NCBI GenBank assembly: GCA_947573485.1
Contig: CANPGB010000005.1
Coordinates: forward strand, 62,001 to 126,000
Length of the DNA: 64,000 nt
Direction of reading: 5' to 3'
DNA from: an uncultured Porphyromonadaceae bacterium
Lineage (GTDB): Bacteria > Bacteroidota > Bacteroidia > Bacteroidales > Muribaculaceae
How positions within the stretch are numbered: the stretch's first letter is position 1; every line of letters begins with the position of its first letter. This document shows, in pieces, positions 27,205 to 34,561 of the stretch. Under the pieces are notes generated by a model. That model saw only the letters and a program-made list of their open reading frames with translations. It had not been told where the DNA came from and did not search any database. Position numbers and translations under genes: made by a program.

Positions 27205-27852
27205 TCACTCACCGGCAGTCGCCTTTTCGGGGCGCAGATGCCTGTAGGGCGAGGCGAGAGGGTCGAAAGCCCCCGACTCGAGATAACGGTAGATTTTGAG
27301 ACATGCCCAGGCGTCGAGAGCCGCATAGGCCTGCTGGGCAGGGGTAAGCTCGGCAGCCTCCCAGTTGGTGAGGCGCTGCGTCTTTGAAATACGGCCTCCG
27401 AAGATTATGGCGTAGATTTTCTGCAGCGATATATCACTGATAGAAAAGCGCTTCACAGTATCCTGAAGGTCAACAAAACCGCGGGGCTCTATATCGCCTG
27501 AGCGCCTGAGGACGGTGAAATCGTCGTGCACCGAGAGGCCTATTTTGGTAATTGCGGGGTTCTCAAGGAAAGCTTTGAGCTCGGCGCATATGCCTATTTT
27601 ATTAAGACGGAAAAGGAAGCAGCGCTCGTCGGTCGAAATCTGCATGAGAGCTACCTTGTGGGTGCGGCCTTTGTGGAACGAGGGCTTGGTCTCGGTGTCG
27701 AAGCCAACGGCTTTCTCCTTGGCAAGGGCGCGGAGAGCGGCATGGGCCTCGGCGGCAGAGTCGACAACAGTGATTGCTGCCGGGTAGGTTATGGTAGGAA
27801 GCTCCGCGAGCGAAGCTTTGTCAATGCTTATTATGTAGTTGTTACTATTCAC
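27205..27852 (-). CDS. 3'-5' exonuclease, DEDDy family
   Basis: A 215-residue stand-alone RNase D/WRN-type exonuclease domain. Catalytic residues are Asp and Glu in VGFDTETKPSF, Asp in LSVHDDFTVL, and the Tyr...Asp pair in YAALDAWACLKIY, so the DEDDy set is complete. There is no HRDC or helicase domain. The substrate may be DNA or structured RNA. The annotated start is a GTG at 27852. A promoter -7 element at 27857-27864 puts the RNA start at or next to this codon, so the message may be leaderless. Confidence 0.88.
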   Translation of the reverse strand: MNSNNYIISIDKASLAELPTITYPAAITVVDSAAEAHAALRALAKEKAVGFDTETKPSFHKGRTHKVALMQISTDERCFLFRLNKIGICAELKAFLENPAITKIGLSVHDDFTVLRRSGDIEPRGFVDLQDTVKRFSISDISLQKIYAIIFGGRISKTQRLTNWEAAELTPAQQAYAALDAWACLKIYRYLESGAFDPLASPYRHLRPEKATAGE

Positions 27853-27856
27853 TATA

Positions 27857-27864
27857 CAAAATTA
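27857..27864 (-). promoter_or_regulatory. -7 element for the exonuclease gene
   Basis: TAATTTTG on the minus strand fits TAnnTTTG. A CAA at 27887-27889 (TTG on the minus strand) is 22 nt away, slightly long for a -33 box. The predicted RNA start falls on the GTG start codon. Confidence 0.5.
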
Positions 27865-27928
27865 GTGATTCTGCGGCAAAAGGTGCCAATTATTATGCAA
27901 ATTTAACAATGGCCGTGCGCCCTATATG

Positions 27929-28573
27929 CTACATTATTATAAAACGGGCGGCAGGAAAATGGCGCTTGGCATAGCGCTCGACAAAAGCGCGCGTATCGGC
28001 TGCGATGACCTCGTCAGTGTCAAAGAAGGTGTTGTAGACAATCGCGGCAAGCTCTATACCGCGTGCCTGCAGTGCCTCAAGCGAGAGAATTGTGTGATTT
28101 ATGGAACCAAGACGGCTGTTCGTGACCAACACCACAGGTAGTTGGCGCGAGGCAACGTAGTCAATGGCGAAAAAGTCGTCGGTGATAGGCACCATAAGGC
28201 CACCGGCGCCCTCTATGAGCACACGGTCGTAGCGGCGGAGGAGCTCCGCAGTGGCTGCGTCGATAAGCTCGAGGTCGATGCTGCGCCCGTCGATGCGTGC
28301 GGCAAGCTGTGCCGAAGCAGGATACGAGAAGATAACTGGGGCGGTGAGGCCTTCGGCATCTTCGGGGAGTGGTCCGGTGCCTGTGAGGCGCCTGTGCGCT
28401 TCGATATCCTCCGATGTTCCGCGGCATCCGGTCTGGATAAACTTCTGCGTAACCACGCCATAGCCCTCGTCGGCAAGCATGCGGGCAAGGTGAGCGGTGG
28501 CATAAGTCTTTCCGGCATCGGTGTCGATACCGCTTATGAATATGGCTTTTGAGGGAGCTTCGCTAAGTTTCAT
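27929..28573 (-). CDS. bioD: ATP-dependent dethiobiotin synthetase
   Basis: A 214-residue P-loop enzyme that closes the ureido ring of dethiobiotin from diaminopelargonate, CO2 and ATP. The P-loop is IFISGIDTDAGKTYATAHLA; further landmarks are VVTQKFIQTGCRG, the TAPVIFSYPASAQLAA segment and LIEGAGGLMVPI. Length fits the family. Its start overlaps the stop of the bioG-bioC fusion by 4 nt (ATGA), so the two are translationally coupled. bioA, bioB and bioF are not in the window. Confidence 0.95.
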   Translation of the reverse strand: MKLSEAPSKAIFISGIDTDAGKTYATAHLARMLADEGYGVVTQKFIQTGCRGTSEDIEAHRRLTGTGPLPEDAEGLTAPVIFSYPASAQLAARIDGRSIDLELIDAATAELLRRYDRVLIEGAGGLMVPITDDFFAIDYVASRQLPVVLVTNSRLGSINHTILSLEALQARGIELAAIVYNTFFDTDEVIAADTRAFVERYAKRHFPAARFIIM

Positions 28574-29946
28574 TTCTTTCTGAAAATCATTATTATAGGG
28601 CGATATGTGAGAGTGGCGCGGCCATCAGTTCCGCTGCAGGGATAGGCTGCCAGGGCTTTGCGGAGCGACACCCGTTCATGGTCACCTCCGAGCGAGTTCA
28701 CGCCCGTATCGTGGAGGTGACGGAATACATCGAGCGGACTCTCGAACTCGAGGCAATGGTCGTAGGCCTCACATTCAATTTTCTCGAAGCCTGCAGGAAC
28801 TGCGCCAAGCCACTCCTCGGGCGTATACAGGGGCAACCCTACGCCTGTACTCTGCTCTACCTCAGCGAGATTACCGCGGCAGAACGTGGTCACGGCAAGG
28901 TATCCGCCGGGCCGCAGAGCGCGCAGGCAGGAGTCGAAGAAGCGGGCGGGAGAGTTGAACCACTGCACGGTAGAGGCCGAGCAGATGAGGTCGAGCGAGC
29001 CGGGAGCAAGATTGGAGGCGGCAAGCTCGGCATCGCAACGGCAGAACGATACACCGTCGCCCTCAACAGGCGAGTCGCCGGCAATATCCCACAACTCGAG
29101 CGAGGCACCCGCCGCAAGAGACGCCGCGAGGCGGCGGCTGAGAAAGCCTGAGCCGCACCCAACCTCAAGTATATTGCGTGCGGTTTCTGTAGCCCCTGCA
29201 CGGGTCATAGCCTGCCACAGGCGCTCGACAATGGCGCTCTGCACGGGGGCTGCACCCTCGTATGCGCCGCGCCTCCGCCCGAAACGCTCGCTCACGAGCT
29301 TTTTATCTACGACATATGTCTCGATAAGTTTTGCAAAGTCAGGCAGATGAGAGCCCTCGTACACGCGCACGGGTGTGCCCTGCCACGCCTCTATCTGGTT
29401 CTCTGCCTGGAAAATAGCGTCGTTTTTCCCTACAAGGGCAAGATCCCAGCGGAAAGTTGTGTCAGCAGGTCCACGCTCGAGAAATGCCCGCAGCTCATCG
29501 GCAAGACCGTCAATGTCGCGGTTAGGGCGCTTCCTCATAAATTCATCGCAGGCAGCACGGGTTCCTGCCATGCGGCGGTAGAACTTATCAAGCGATCGCT
29601 CAGAGAGCCCTTCGAGAGTGCCACGGAAAACAGCTTCGGGGATACCCCGATGGTCGTCGACGGGCACGAGAGTGCCACCCACGGCCACGCGGCGAGTAAT
29701 CTTATGCTCGAGGGGTGCCAGGACTTCGGCCGCCGCACGCACTCCCAACGACCATGCTATAAGGCAAATCTCGCTGTAAGGCGCGACAAAAGAAGTGTCG
29801 AAGTGCAGGTCGCGGTAATCCCACACAAGGGCTATATCATAGCCGTTGCGCGACAGCCCCGCGAACGGACGCGCATCCATGCCCCACCCCGCAAAAATCA
29901 GGATGAGGCGGCGGCTGCCCGTATGTGAAATTATGGCTGTTTTCAT
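28570..29946 (-). CDS. BioG-BioC fusion: pimeloyl-ACP methyl ester esterase / malonyl-ACP O-methyltransferase
   Basis: A 458-residue two-domain protein that should both start and finish pimelate synthesis on the fatty acid machinery. Residues 1-205 are a DUF452/BioG alpha-beta hydrolase: LILIFAGWGMDARPF, the nucleophile in LIAWSLGVRAA, Asp in VGKNDAIF and His in EGSHLPDFA. Residues about 230-458 are a BioC-type SAM methyltransferase with NILEVGCGSGFLSRRLA as the SAM motif, then LICSASTVQWFNSPARFF and LRPGGYLAVTTFCRG. The ATG at 29946 is used because it opens the BioG fold; the frame extends upstream without coding signs. BioC-like activity puts the methyl ester on and BioG removes it. The promoter is at 29967-29998. 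Confidence 0.9.
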   Translation of the reverse strand: MKTAIISHTGSRRLILIFAGWGMDARPFAGLSRNGYDIALVWDYRDLHFDTSFVAPYSEICLIAWSLGVRAAAEVLAPLEHKITRRVAVGGTLVPVDDHRGIPEAVFRGTLEGLSERSLDKFYRRMAGTRAACDEFMRKRPNRDIDGLADELRAFLERGPADTTFRWDLALVGKNDAIFQAENQIEAWQGTPVRVYEGSHLPDFAKLIETYVVDKKLVSERFGRRRGAYEGAAPVQSAIVERLWQAMTRAGATETARNILEVGCGSGFLSRRLAASLAAGASLELWDIAGDSPVEGDGVSFCRCDAELAASNLAPGSLDLICSASTVQWFNSPARFFDSCLRALRPGGYLAVTTFCRGNLAEVEQSTGVGLPLYTPEEWLGAVPAGFEKIECEAYDHCLEFESPLDVFRHLHDTGVNSLGGDHERVSLRKALAAYPCSGTDGRATLTYRPIIMIFRKK

Positions 29947-29966
29947 TCTCGCTGAATTTCCGGCTG

Positions 29967-29998
29967 CAAAATTACCCATTTCCGCACGCCTGTGCAAA
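29967..29998 (-). promoter_or_regulatory. Promoter of the biotin genes
   Basis: On the minus strand, a -33 TTTG (29995-29998), a 20-bp spacer and a -7 TAATTTTG (29967-29974), about 20 nt before the fusion gene's ATG. No BirA-type operator was recognised. Confidence 0.75.
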
Positions 29999-30042
29999 TA
30001 TTTTCCAAAAGGGATATTGTATGGCAAAAGCAGCCCGCAAAT

Positions 30043-30073
30043 TTTGTCAGTTATCAAAAAATCTGTAATTTTG
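30043..30073 (+). promoter_or_regulatory. Promoter of the ROK kinase gene
   Basis: A -33 TTTG (30043-30046), a 19-bp spacer and a -7 TAATTTTG (30066-30073), divergent from the biotin promoter with a 44-bp gap between the two -33 boxes. Confidence 0.78.
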
Positions 30074-30118
30074 GCTTCTGAAAACAAACAAAACAAAACA
30101 ACATACCTCTTTAGAACC

Positions 30119-31072
30119 ATGAAACCTTATGTATTAGGCATCGATATAGGCGGCACAAACACTGTGTTCGGTATCGTCGACGCCCGTGGCAATGTAATTG
30201 CAAGCTCTTCGATAAAGACTCAGAAACACGCCGACTTCAACGCGTATCTCGACGAACTTTACACCGAGGCCTCGCGCCTTATAGAGCTTCACGAAGCCAC
30301 CGATAAAATACAGGGCATCGGCATCGGCGCTCCTAACGCCAACTACTACGACGGTTGCATCGACAACGCCGTGAACCTGCCCTGGCCCTCGCTTCCCCTC
30401 GCAAAACTCGTCAGCGAGAAATTCGGTATTCCCGTAGCCGTTACCAACGACGCCAACGCCGCCGCTCTCGGCGAAATGACCTACGGCGCCGCCCGCGGCC
30501 TCAAAGACTTTATAATGATTACCCTCGGCACAGGTGTAGGCTCGGGTATCGTTATCAACGGTCAGGTTGTATACGGCCACGACGGTCTTGCCGGTGAGCT
30601 CGGCCACATGATTATCAAGCGCAACAATGGCCGTCTCTGCGGTTGCGGCCGCACCGGCTGCCTTGAGGCTTACTGCTCGGCTACCGGCGTTGCCCGCACC
30701 GCACGCGAGTTCCTCGAAGCCCACGCCGAGCCCTCGCTCCTGCGCAACATGCCTATCGAAGACATCACCTCGAAAGACGTTTACGACGCAGCCATGGCAG
30801 GCGACAAACTCGCTCAGGACATCTTCAACTACACCGGCACCCTCCTCGGCGAGGCTATGGCCGACATGATGGTGTTCTCTTCGCCCGAAGCATTTATCCT
30901 CTTCGGCGGTCTTGCCAAGAGCGGCGACCTCATCATGCGTCCTCTCAAAGAGGCCATGGAGCGCAACATGCTCTCTATGTTCAAGGGCAAAGCCAAGGTT
31001 ATACTCAGCGAGCTCAAAGAGGCCGACGCCGCCGTACTCGGTGCTTCGGCCCTCGGTTGGGAAGCTAAGTAA
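30119..31072 (+). CDS. ROK-family sugar kinase (glucokinase-like)
   Basis: A 317-residue ROK kinase that phosphorylates glucose or a related hexose with ATP. The phosphate-binding motif is VLGIDIGGTNTVFGIVD. The catalytic-site stretch is PVAVTNDANAAALGEMTYGA, and MITLGTGVGSGIVINGQVVYG follows. The zinc-binding ROK signature is GELGHM...CGCGRTGCLEAYCSATG, with three cysteines. The second ATP segment is ILFGGLAKSGDL. The start at 30119 gives the usual short N-terminus. Glucose, N-acetylmannosamine or fructose could be the substrate, since ROK members differ by few residues. A shared terminator follows at 31100. Confidence 0.92.
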   Translation: MKPYVLGIDIGGTNTVFGIVDARGNVIASSSIKTQKHADFNAYLDELYTEASRLIELHEATDKIQGIGIGAPNANYYDGCIDNAVNLPWPSLPLAKLVSEKFGIPVAVTNDANAAALGEMTYGAARGLKDFIMITLGTGVGSGIVINGQVVYGHDGLAGELGHMIIKRNNGRLCGCGRTGCLEAYCSATGVARTAREFLEAHAEPSLLRNMPIEDITSKDVYDAAMAGDKLAQDIFNYTGTLLGEAMADMMVFSSPEAFILFGGLAKSGDLIMRPLKEAMERNMLSMFKGKAKVILSELKEADAAVLGASALGWEAK

Positions 31073-31099
31073 GAAGTTTCCTAAACTTCTGACATATTA

Positions 31100-31136
31100 A
31101 AGCGCCGGAACTCATGCAGCTCCGGCGCTTCTATTT
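31100..31136. terminator. Terminator between convergent genes
   Basis: A perfect 10-bp stem (31100-31109 with 31121-31130) is followed by CTATTTTT on the plus strand. It lies between the ROK kinase and the NeuB-like gene and may stop both. Confidence 0.8.
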
Positions 31137-31151
31137 TTCATAAGTATTTGC

Positions 31152-32165
31152 TCAATCAAGCTCTATAAGCTCGTCGGCACCGAAATGCCGCGAAGCTTTA
31201 CGACCAAGGACTTCATCCCACTGCATGGGCGAGATGCCGTTACCGGGGCGCTTTACCGTAATGTTTTCTTCGGTAAACACTTCGCCCGGAGCAATTTCGC
31301 GGGCAGCCACTATGCTTTTGCGGGCAACCTCGATATTGGGTCGCTCGGCATCGGCGGCATATTTTTTCCCGTCGCCGAGAATCGTTTCGGTGCGGCGCAC
31401 GGCTTCAACAAGCGCACGCAAGTCGGCCGGTTCAAGAGAGGCGCGGTGGTCGGGGCCGGGCAAAGTGCGGTCGAGAGTAAAATGTTTTTCTATTATCCTC
31501 GCTCCTCGTGCCACTGCCGCTACCGATACCTCAATGCCTTCGGTGTGGTCGCTGTAACCCACTCCTGCACAGCCGAGCGTGGCAAGCGCATCCATGGCCC
31601 GCAGATTTACCGATGACAGCGGCGCCGGATACTGCGTGGTGCAATGCAAGAGCCATATCTGCGAGCGGGGCGTGCCCGATGCTTCGAGCACGGCAACGGC
31701 AGCCTCCACTTCTTCGAGGGTGGCCATGCCGGTCGACATTATCACCTTGCCGCCAAGGCGTCCTATCTTACGCAGGTAAGGCAGGTTGGTGATTTCGCCT
31801 GAAGGTATTTTCCAATAGTCCATTGCCAGGGGCTCGAGGCAGTCGATTGAAACAAGGTCGAAAGGCGTACTCATAAAGCCTATCCCCTCTTCATCGCACA
31901 GGGCTTTCAGTCCGGCGTAATCGGAGAGCGGCAGGTGTATGGCCTTGCACATTTCGAGCTGACTCTGCCCGCTGCCGGTGGTTTCTTTCTGATACTCGGC
32001 CTTGGGGGCGAAAGTCGAAATCACGAGCTCGGGCACTGCCGTCTGAAATTTCACATAGTCGGCACCGGCGAGGCGAGCCTCGCGCACCATGCGGCGAGCC
32101 AGTTCAATGTCGCCATTATGATTGACTCCGGCCTCCGCTATTATAATAGTATGATTATCTTCCAT
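31152..32165 (-). CDS. NeuB-family nonulosonate synthase (sialic/legionaminic acid type)
   Basis: A 337-residue enzyme that condenses phosphoenolpyruvate with a 6-carbon amino sugar to make a 9-carbon nonulosonic acid. The N-terminal NeuB barrel has IIIAEAGVNHNGDIELARRM, GADYVKFQTA, MDYWKIPSGEITNLPYL, GKVIMSTGMATLEEVE, LLHCTTQYPAP, GYSDHTEG and IIEKHFTLDRTLPGPDH. The C-terminal SAF domain (about 280-337) has RKSIVAAREIAPGEVFTEEN. The ATG at 32165 overlaps the ATP-grasp gene by 11 nt. The LegB-type gene in the same operon makes legionaminic acid the likelier product, but the remaining Leg enzymes are not in the window. Confidence 0.92.
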   Translation of the reverse strand: MEDNHTIIIAEAGVNHNGDIELARRMVREARLAGADYVKFQTAVPELVISTFAPKAEYQKETTGSGQSQLEMCKAIHLPLSDYAGLKALCDEEGIGFMSTPFDLVSIDCLEPLAMDYWKIPSGEITNLPYLRKIGRLGGKVIMSTGMATLEEVEAAVAVLEASGTPRSQIWLLHCTTQYPAPLSSVNLRAMDALATLGCAGVGYSDHTEGIEVSVAAVARGARIIEKHFTLDRTLPGPDHRASLEPADLRALVEAVRRTETILGDGKKYAADAERPNIEVARKSIVAAREIAPGEVFTEENITVKRPGNGISPMQWDEVLGRKASRHFGADELIELD

Positions 32166-33120
32166 TTTCGGGATAAAAAACGACATCGGCAAGGTAACGG
32201 GTGGTCTCAACACCGGGGCGTGCCACCGCGCTTGCAGGGCGCTGCCAGAGGGCATCATCGACTATCATGCCGGGGATGTCGGCACCGGCATAGACGGTAG
32301 CCACGGCGCCTCCGCCGAGGCGGGGGTTAATTTCCATTATTAACAGGCGGCCGCTGTCGAGGTCACGTATGAGCTGGACAGTGACGGCTCCTCGCAGTCC
32401 CGTGGCAACAAGAGTGCGGCGTACAATATCGTCGACTTCAAGGTCGGCAAAGGTCTCGGTGCGCACAACCTCGCCTCCGCACACCTCTCCGCGAAGGCGC
32501 GGGCTCACCACGGCTATATTGCCGTCGCGGCGCCCCACATAGCAGTCAACGGTGATTTCCTCTCGCTTGTCGATGCGCTCCTGCACAAGGTAGCGGTCGA
32601 GGCGCCCCTGCAACTCATAAATCTGTTTGAGGCCGTCGATTAGTATTATACCCTTTGAAGCGGAACCGAAGCGTGGTTTGGCTATGAGCTTGCCCGCCGG
32701 GGCGCCCGGGCGGTAAGTGGCGGGGATAGGCAGCCCGAGATTCTCGAAGAGCTCGGCGGCGGCAACTTTATCGAACATGCGGTCCGCTGTCGCCCTGTCG
32801 CCCACAGGAGCAAAAACCCCGGGGCAATGCACCGCACTGAGCTCGGCGGCAATGCCTACGGCAGGGTCGACAAAGGGTACCACGATGTCTATTTTCCACT
32901 CATCGCAGAGCGATGCAAGCTCTGTAAAAATCTCTTTGTCTGACCAGCGCAAGCCTTCATAAACGGTTCCCTCGGAGGCCAACGGGCAGTGCGAGTCGAG
33001 CTCATAGCCATATATGGCGCACCCGTAGCCGCGCCGCGCGCAGGCTTCTTTGAAAAGCTTGGCCATAGCTACGCGTTTGGCTCCGCCGAGGAAGAGTATG
33101 TTTACACAGCGAGTGCTCAT
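32155..33120 (-). CDS. ATP-grasp enzyme (CarB-like), nonulosonate cluster
   Basis: A 321-residue ATP-grasp ligase. The N-terminal Rossmann-like part is CVNILFLGGAKRVAMAKLF. The ATP-grasp core has KLIAKPRFGSASKGIILID (large loop), YLVQERIDKREEITVDCYVG and the metal-binding end LLIMEINPRLGGGAV. This resembles carbamoyl-phosphate synthase large-subunit-like proteins that sit in sugar biosynthesis loci. It probably ligates an acyl or amino-acid group to an amine, which would suit decoration of a nonulosonic acid or its precursor. That role is inferred from position between the LegB- and NeuB-type genes, overlapping the former by 4 nt and the latter by 11 nt. Confidence 0.82.
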   Translation of the reverse strand: MSTRCVNILFLGGAKRVAMAKLFKEACARRGYGCAIYGYELDSHCPLASEGTVYEGLRWSDKEIFTELASLCDEWKIDIVVPFVDPAVGIAAELSAVHCPGVFAPVGDRATADRMFDKVAAAELFENLGLPIPATYRPGAPAGKLIAKPRFGSASKGIILIDGLKQIYELQGRLDRYLVQERIDKREEITVDCYVGRRDGNIAVVSPRLRGEVCGGEVVRTETFADLEVDDIVRRTLVATGLRGAVTVQLIRDLDSGRLLIMEINPRLGGGAVATVYAGADIPGMIVDDALWQRPASAVARPGVETTRYLADVVFYPENGR

Positions 33121-34109
33121 CGGTTGTAGATATCGGGTTTATATTTCGCAAGGTTTTCGGGGCGGCAGAACCACTCGATGGTCTTCTTCATACCCTCCTC
33201 GAAGCTATGGCGCGGGCGCCAGTCGGTGAGCGAGGTAATAAGGGTATTGTCGCCGCAGAGGCGGTTCACCTCGCTTTTGGCCGGGCGCAGGCGCTCGGGG
33301 TCGGTAACCTGCTCAACCTCGGCACCCATAAGGCGAGATATTGTGGCGAGGGTGTCGGCCATTGATATTTCGGTGCCGGTGGCAATATTTATATCGCGGC
33401 CCTCGATTCCGGGAGTCTCGGCAAGAGCAATGAAACCGGCAGCGGTATCCTCAACGAAATTGAAGTCGCGCGTCGGAGTAAGGTCGCCGAGTTTCACCGG
33501 GCCTTTACCCGAGGCTATCTGCGTGATTATCGTGGGAATAATGGCGCGGGCACTCTGGCGGGGTCCAAAGGTGTTGAACGGGCGTGCGATAACCACAGGC
33601 AGCCCGAACGCGCGGTAGAAACTCTCGGCAATGGCGTCGGCACCGATTTTGGTGGCAGAGTAAGGCGACTGCGGCTGCCGCGGATGTTTCTCATCGATAG
33701 GCACATAGAGAGCCGTGCCGTATACCTCGCTGGTCGAGGTCACCACAAGGCGCCCTACGGCCTCGTCGCGGGCGGCCTGGCATATGTTGAGCGTTCCGCG
33801 GATATTGGTATCTACATAACTGTCGGGGGCAACGTAGCTGTAAGGTATGGCAATGAGTGCCGCCAGGTGAAACACCACATCGGCACCACGGCACAGGCTG
33901 CGGCAGAAGTCGGGGTCGCGCACATCGCCGCACACCACTTCAAGCCCGGGGCGCGGAGCAATCTCTTCGAGCCAGCCCCAGTTATTGAAAGAGTTATATT
34001 GGGCGAGGGCCCGCACGGCATAGCCCTTGGCAAGGAGTGCCTCGGTGAGATGCGAGCCTATGAAGCCGTCGGCGCCTGTTACCACGGCGAGCTTTTTATT
34101 GTCTACCAT
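33117..34109 (-). CDS. LegB-type NAD-dependent 4,6-dehydratase/epimerase
   Basis: A 330-residue extended short-chain dehydrogenase. The NAD-binding motif is VTGADGFIGSHLTEALLAKG, followed by YNSFNNWGWLEE, a signature I associate with LegB, the nucleotide-GlcNAc 4,6-dehydratase of legionaminic acid synthesis. Further landmarks are FHLAALIAIPYSYVAPDSYV, the catalytic YSATK (SPYSATKIGADAIAESFYR), RPFNTFGPRQSARAIIPTI and TRDFNFVEDT. The C-terminal PENLAKYKPDIYN also fits LegB. It overlaps the lipoprotein gene upstream by 7 nt and the ATP-grasp gene by 4 nt. Confidence 0.85.
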   Translation of the reverse strand: MVDNKKLAVVTGADGFIGSHLTEALLAKGYAVRALAQYNSFNNWGWLEEIAPRPGLEVVCGDVRDPDFCRSLCRGADVVFHLAALIAIPYSYVAPDSYVDTNIRGTLNICQAARDEAVGRLVVTSTSEVYGTALYVPIDEKHPRQPQSPYSATKIGADAIAESFYRAFGLPVVIARPFNTFGPRQSARAIIPTIITQIASGKGPVKLGDLTPTRDFNFVEDTAAGFIALAETPGIEGRDINIATGTEISMADTLATISRLMGAEVEQVTDPERLRPAKSEVNRLCGDNTLITSLTDWRPRHSFEEGMKKTIEWFCRPENLAKYKPDIYNR

Positions 34110-34561
34110 GTGCGTTTGAATTTATAAGTGTATATCATGCCGTCGCTGCCGGTGCGGAAAAAGTCGAAGTGCGAGTTATCGAGCCTCGATATTGTTATTG
34201 TCTCCTCAAGGCGGTCGAAGAAGAGCCACGCAGGCGGAGCGTAGCCGCCCGTGCCCGGCTCGGTTCCGTCGGAATAGTGGTCGAAGTCGAAAGTTATGGT
34301 ATCATCCACGCGTGTCCAGGTTGCAAAAGAGCGGCTGTCCTGCTCCATGCCGTAGTCTATGCTGAAGCGCACAAACACTCCCTGGAAACTGATGAAACCT
34401 GCTTCAACGCCCGCGGGCAGGGGAAGAGGCTCGCCGTCGGCACTCATCTCCTCGAGCACCCACGAGCCGAAGAGCTTGCCTATGCGGCCGCCGTTCTGAC
34501 AAGAGGCAAAAGCCAGCGCCAGGCAAAGGCTGAATATTGTTATGCGGATATTGCGTATCAT
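34103..34561 (-). CDS. Lipocalin-like lipoprotein
   Basis: A 152-residue lipoprotein with lipobox Cys21 (LAFASC). The start of the mature protein, KLFGSWVLEEMSADGEPL, resembles the GxW motif at the first strand of small lipocalin-like domains. A run of antiparallel strands follows (VFVRFSIDYGM, DTITFDFDHY, ETITISRLDNSHFDFF, MIYTYKFKRTW). It probably forms a small barrel at the inner face of the outer membrane or the surface. Its ATG overlaps the Wzi-like gene's stop by 4 nt and its end overlaps the LegB-type gene by 7 nt, so its expression is tied to surface glycan synthesis. The ligand is unknown. Confidence 0.68.
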   Translation of the reverse strand: MIRNIRITIFSLCLALAFASCQNGGRIGKLFGSWVLEEMSADGEPLPLPAGVEAGFISFQGVFVRFSIDYGMEQDSRSFATWTRVDDTITFDFDHYSDGTEPGTGGYAPPAWLFFDRLEETITISRLDNSHFDFFRTGSDGMIYTYKFKRTW

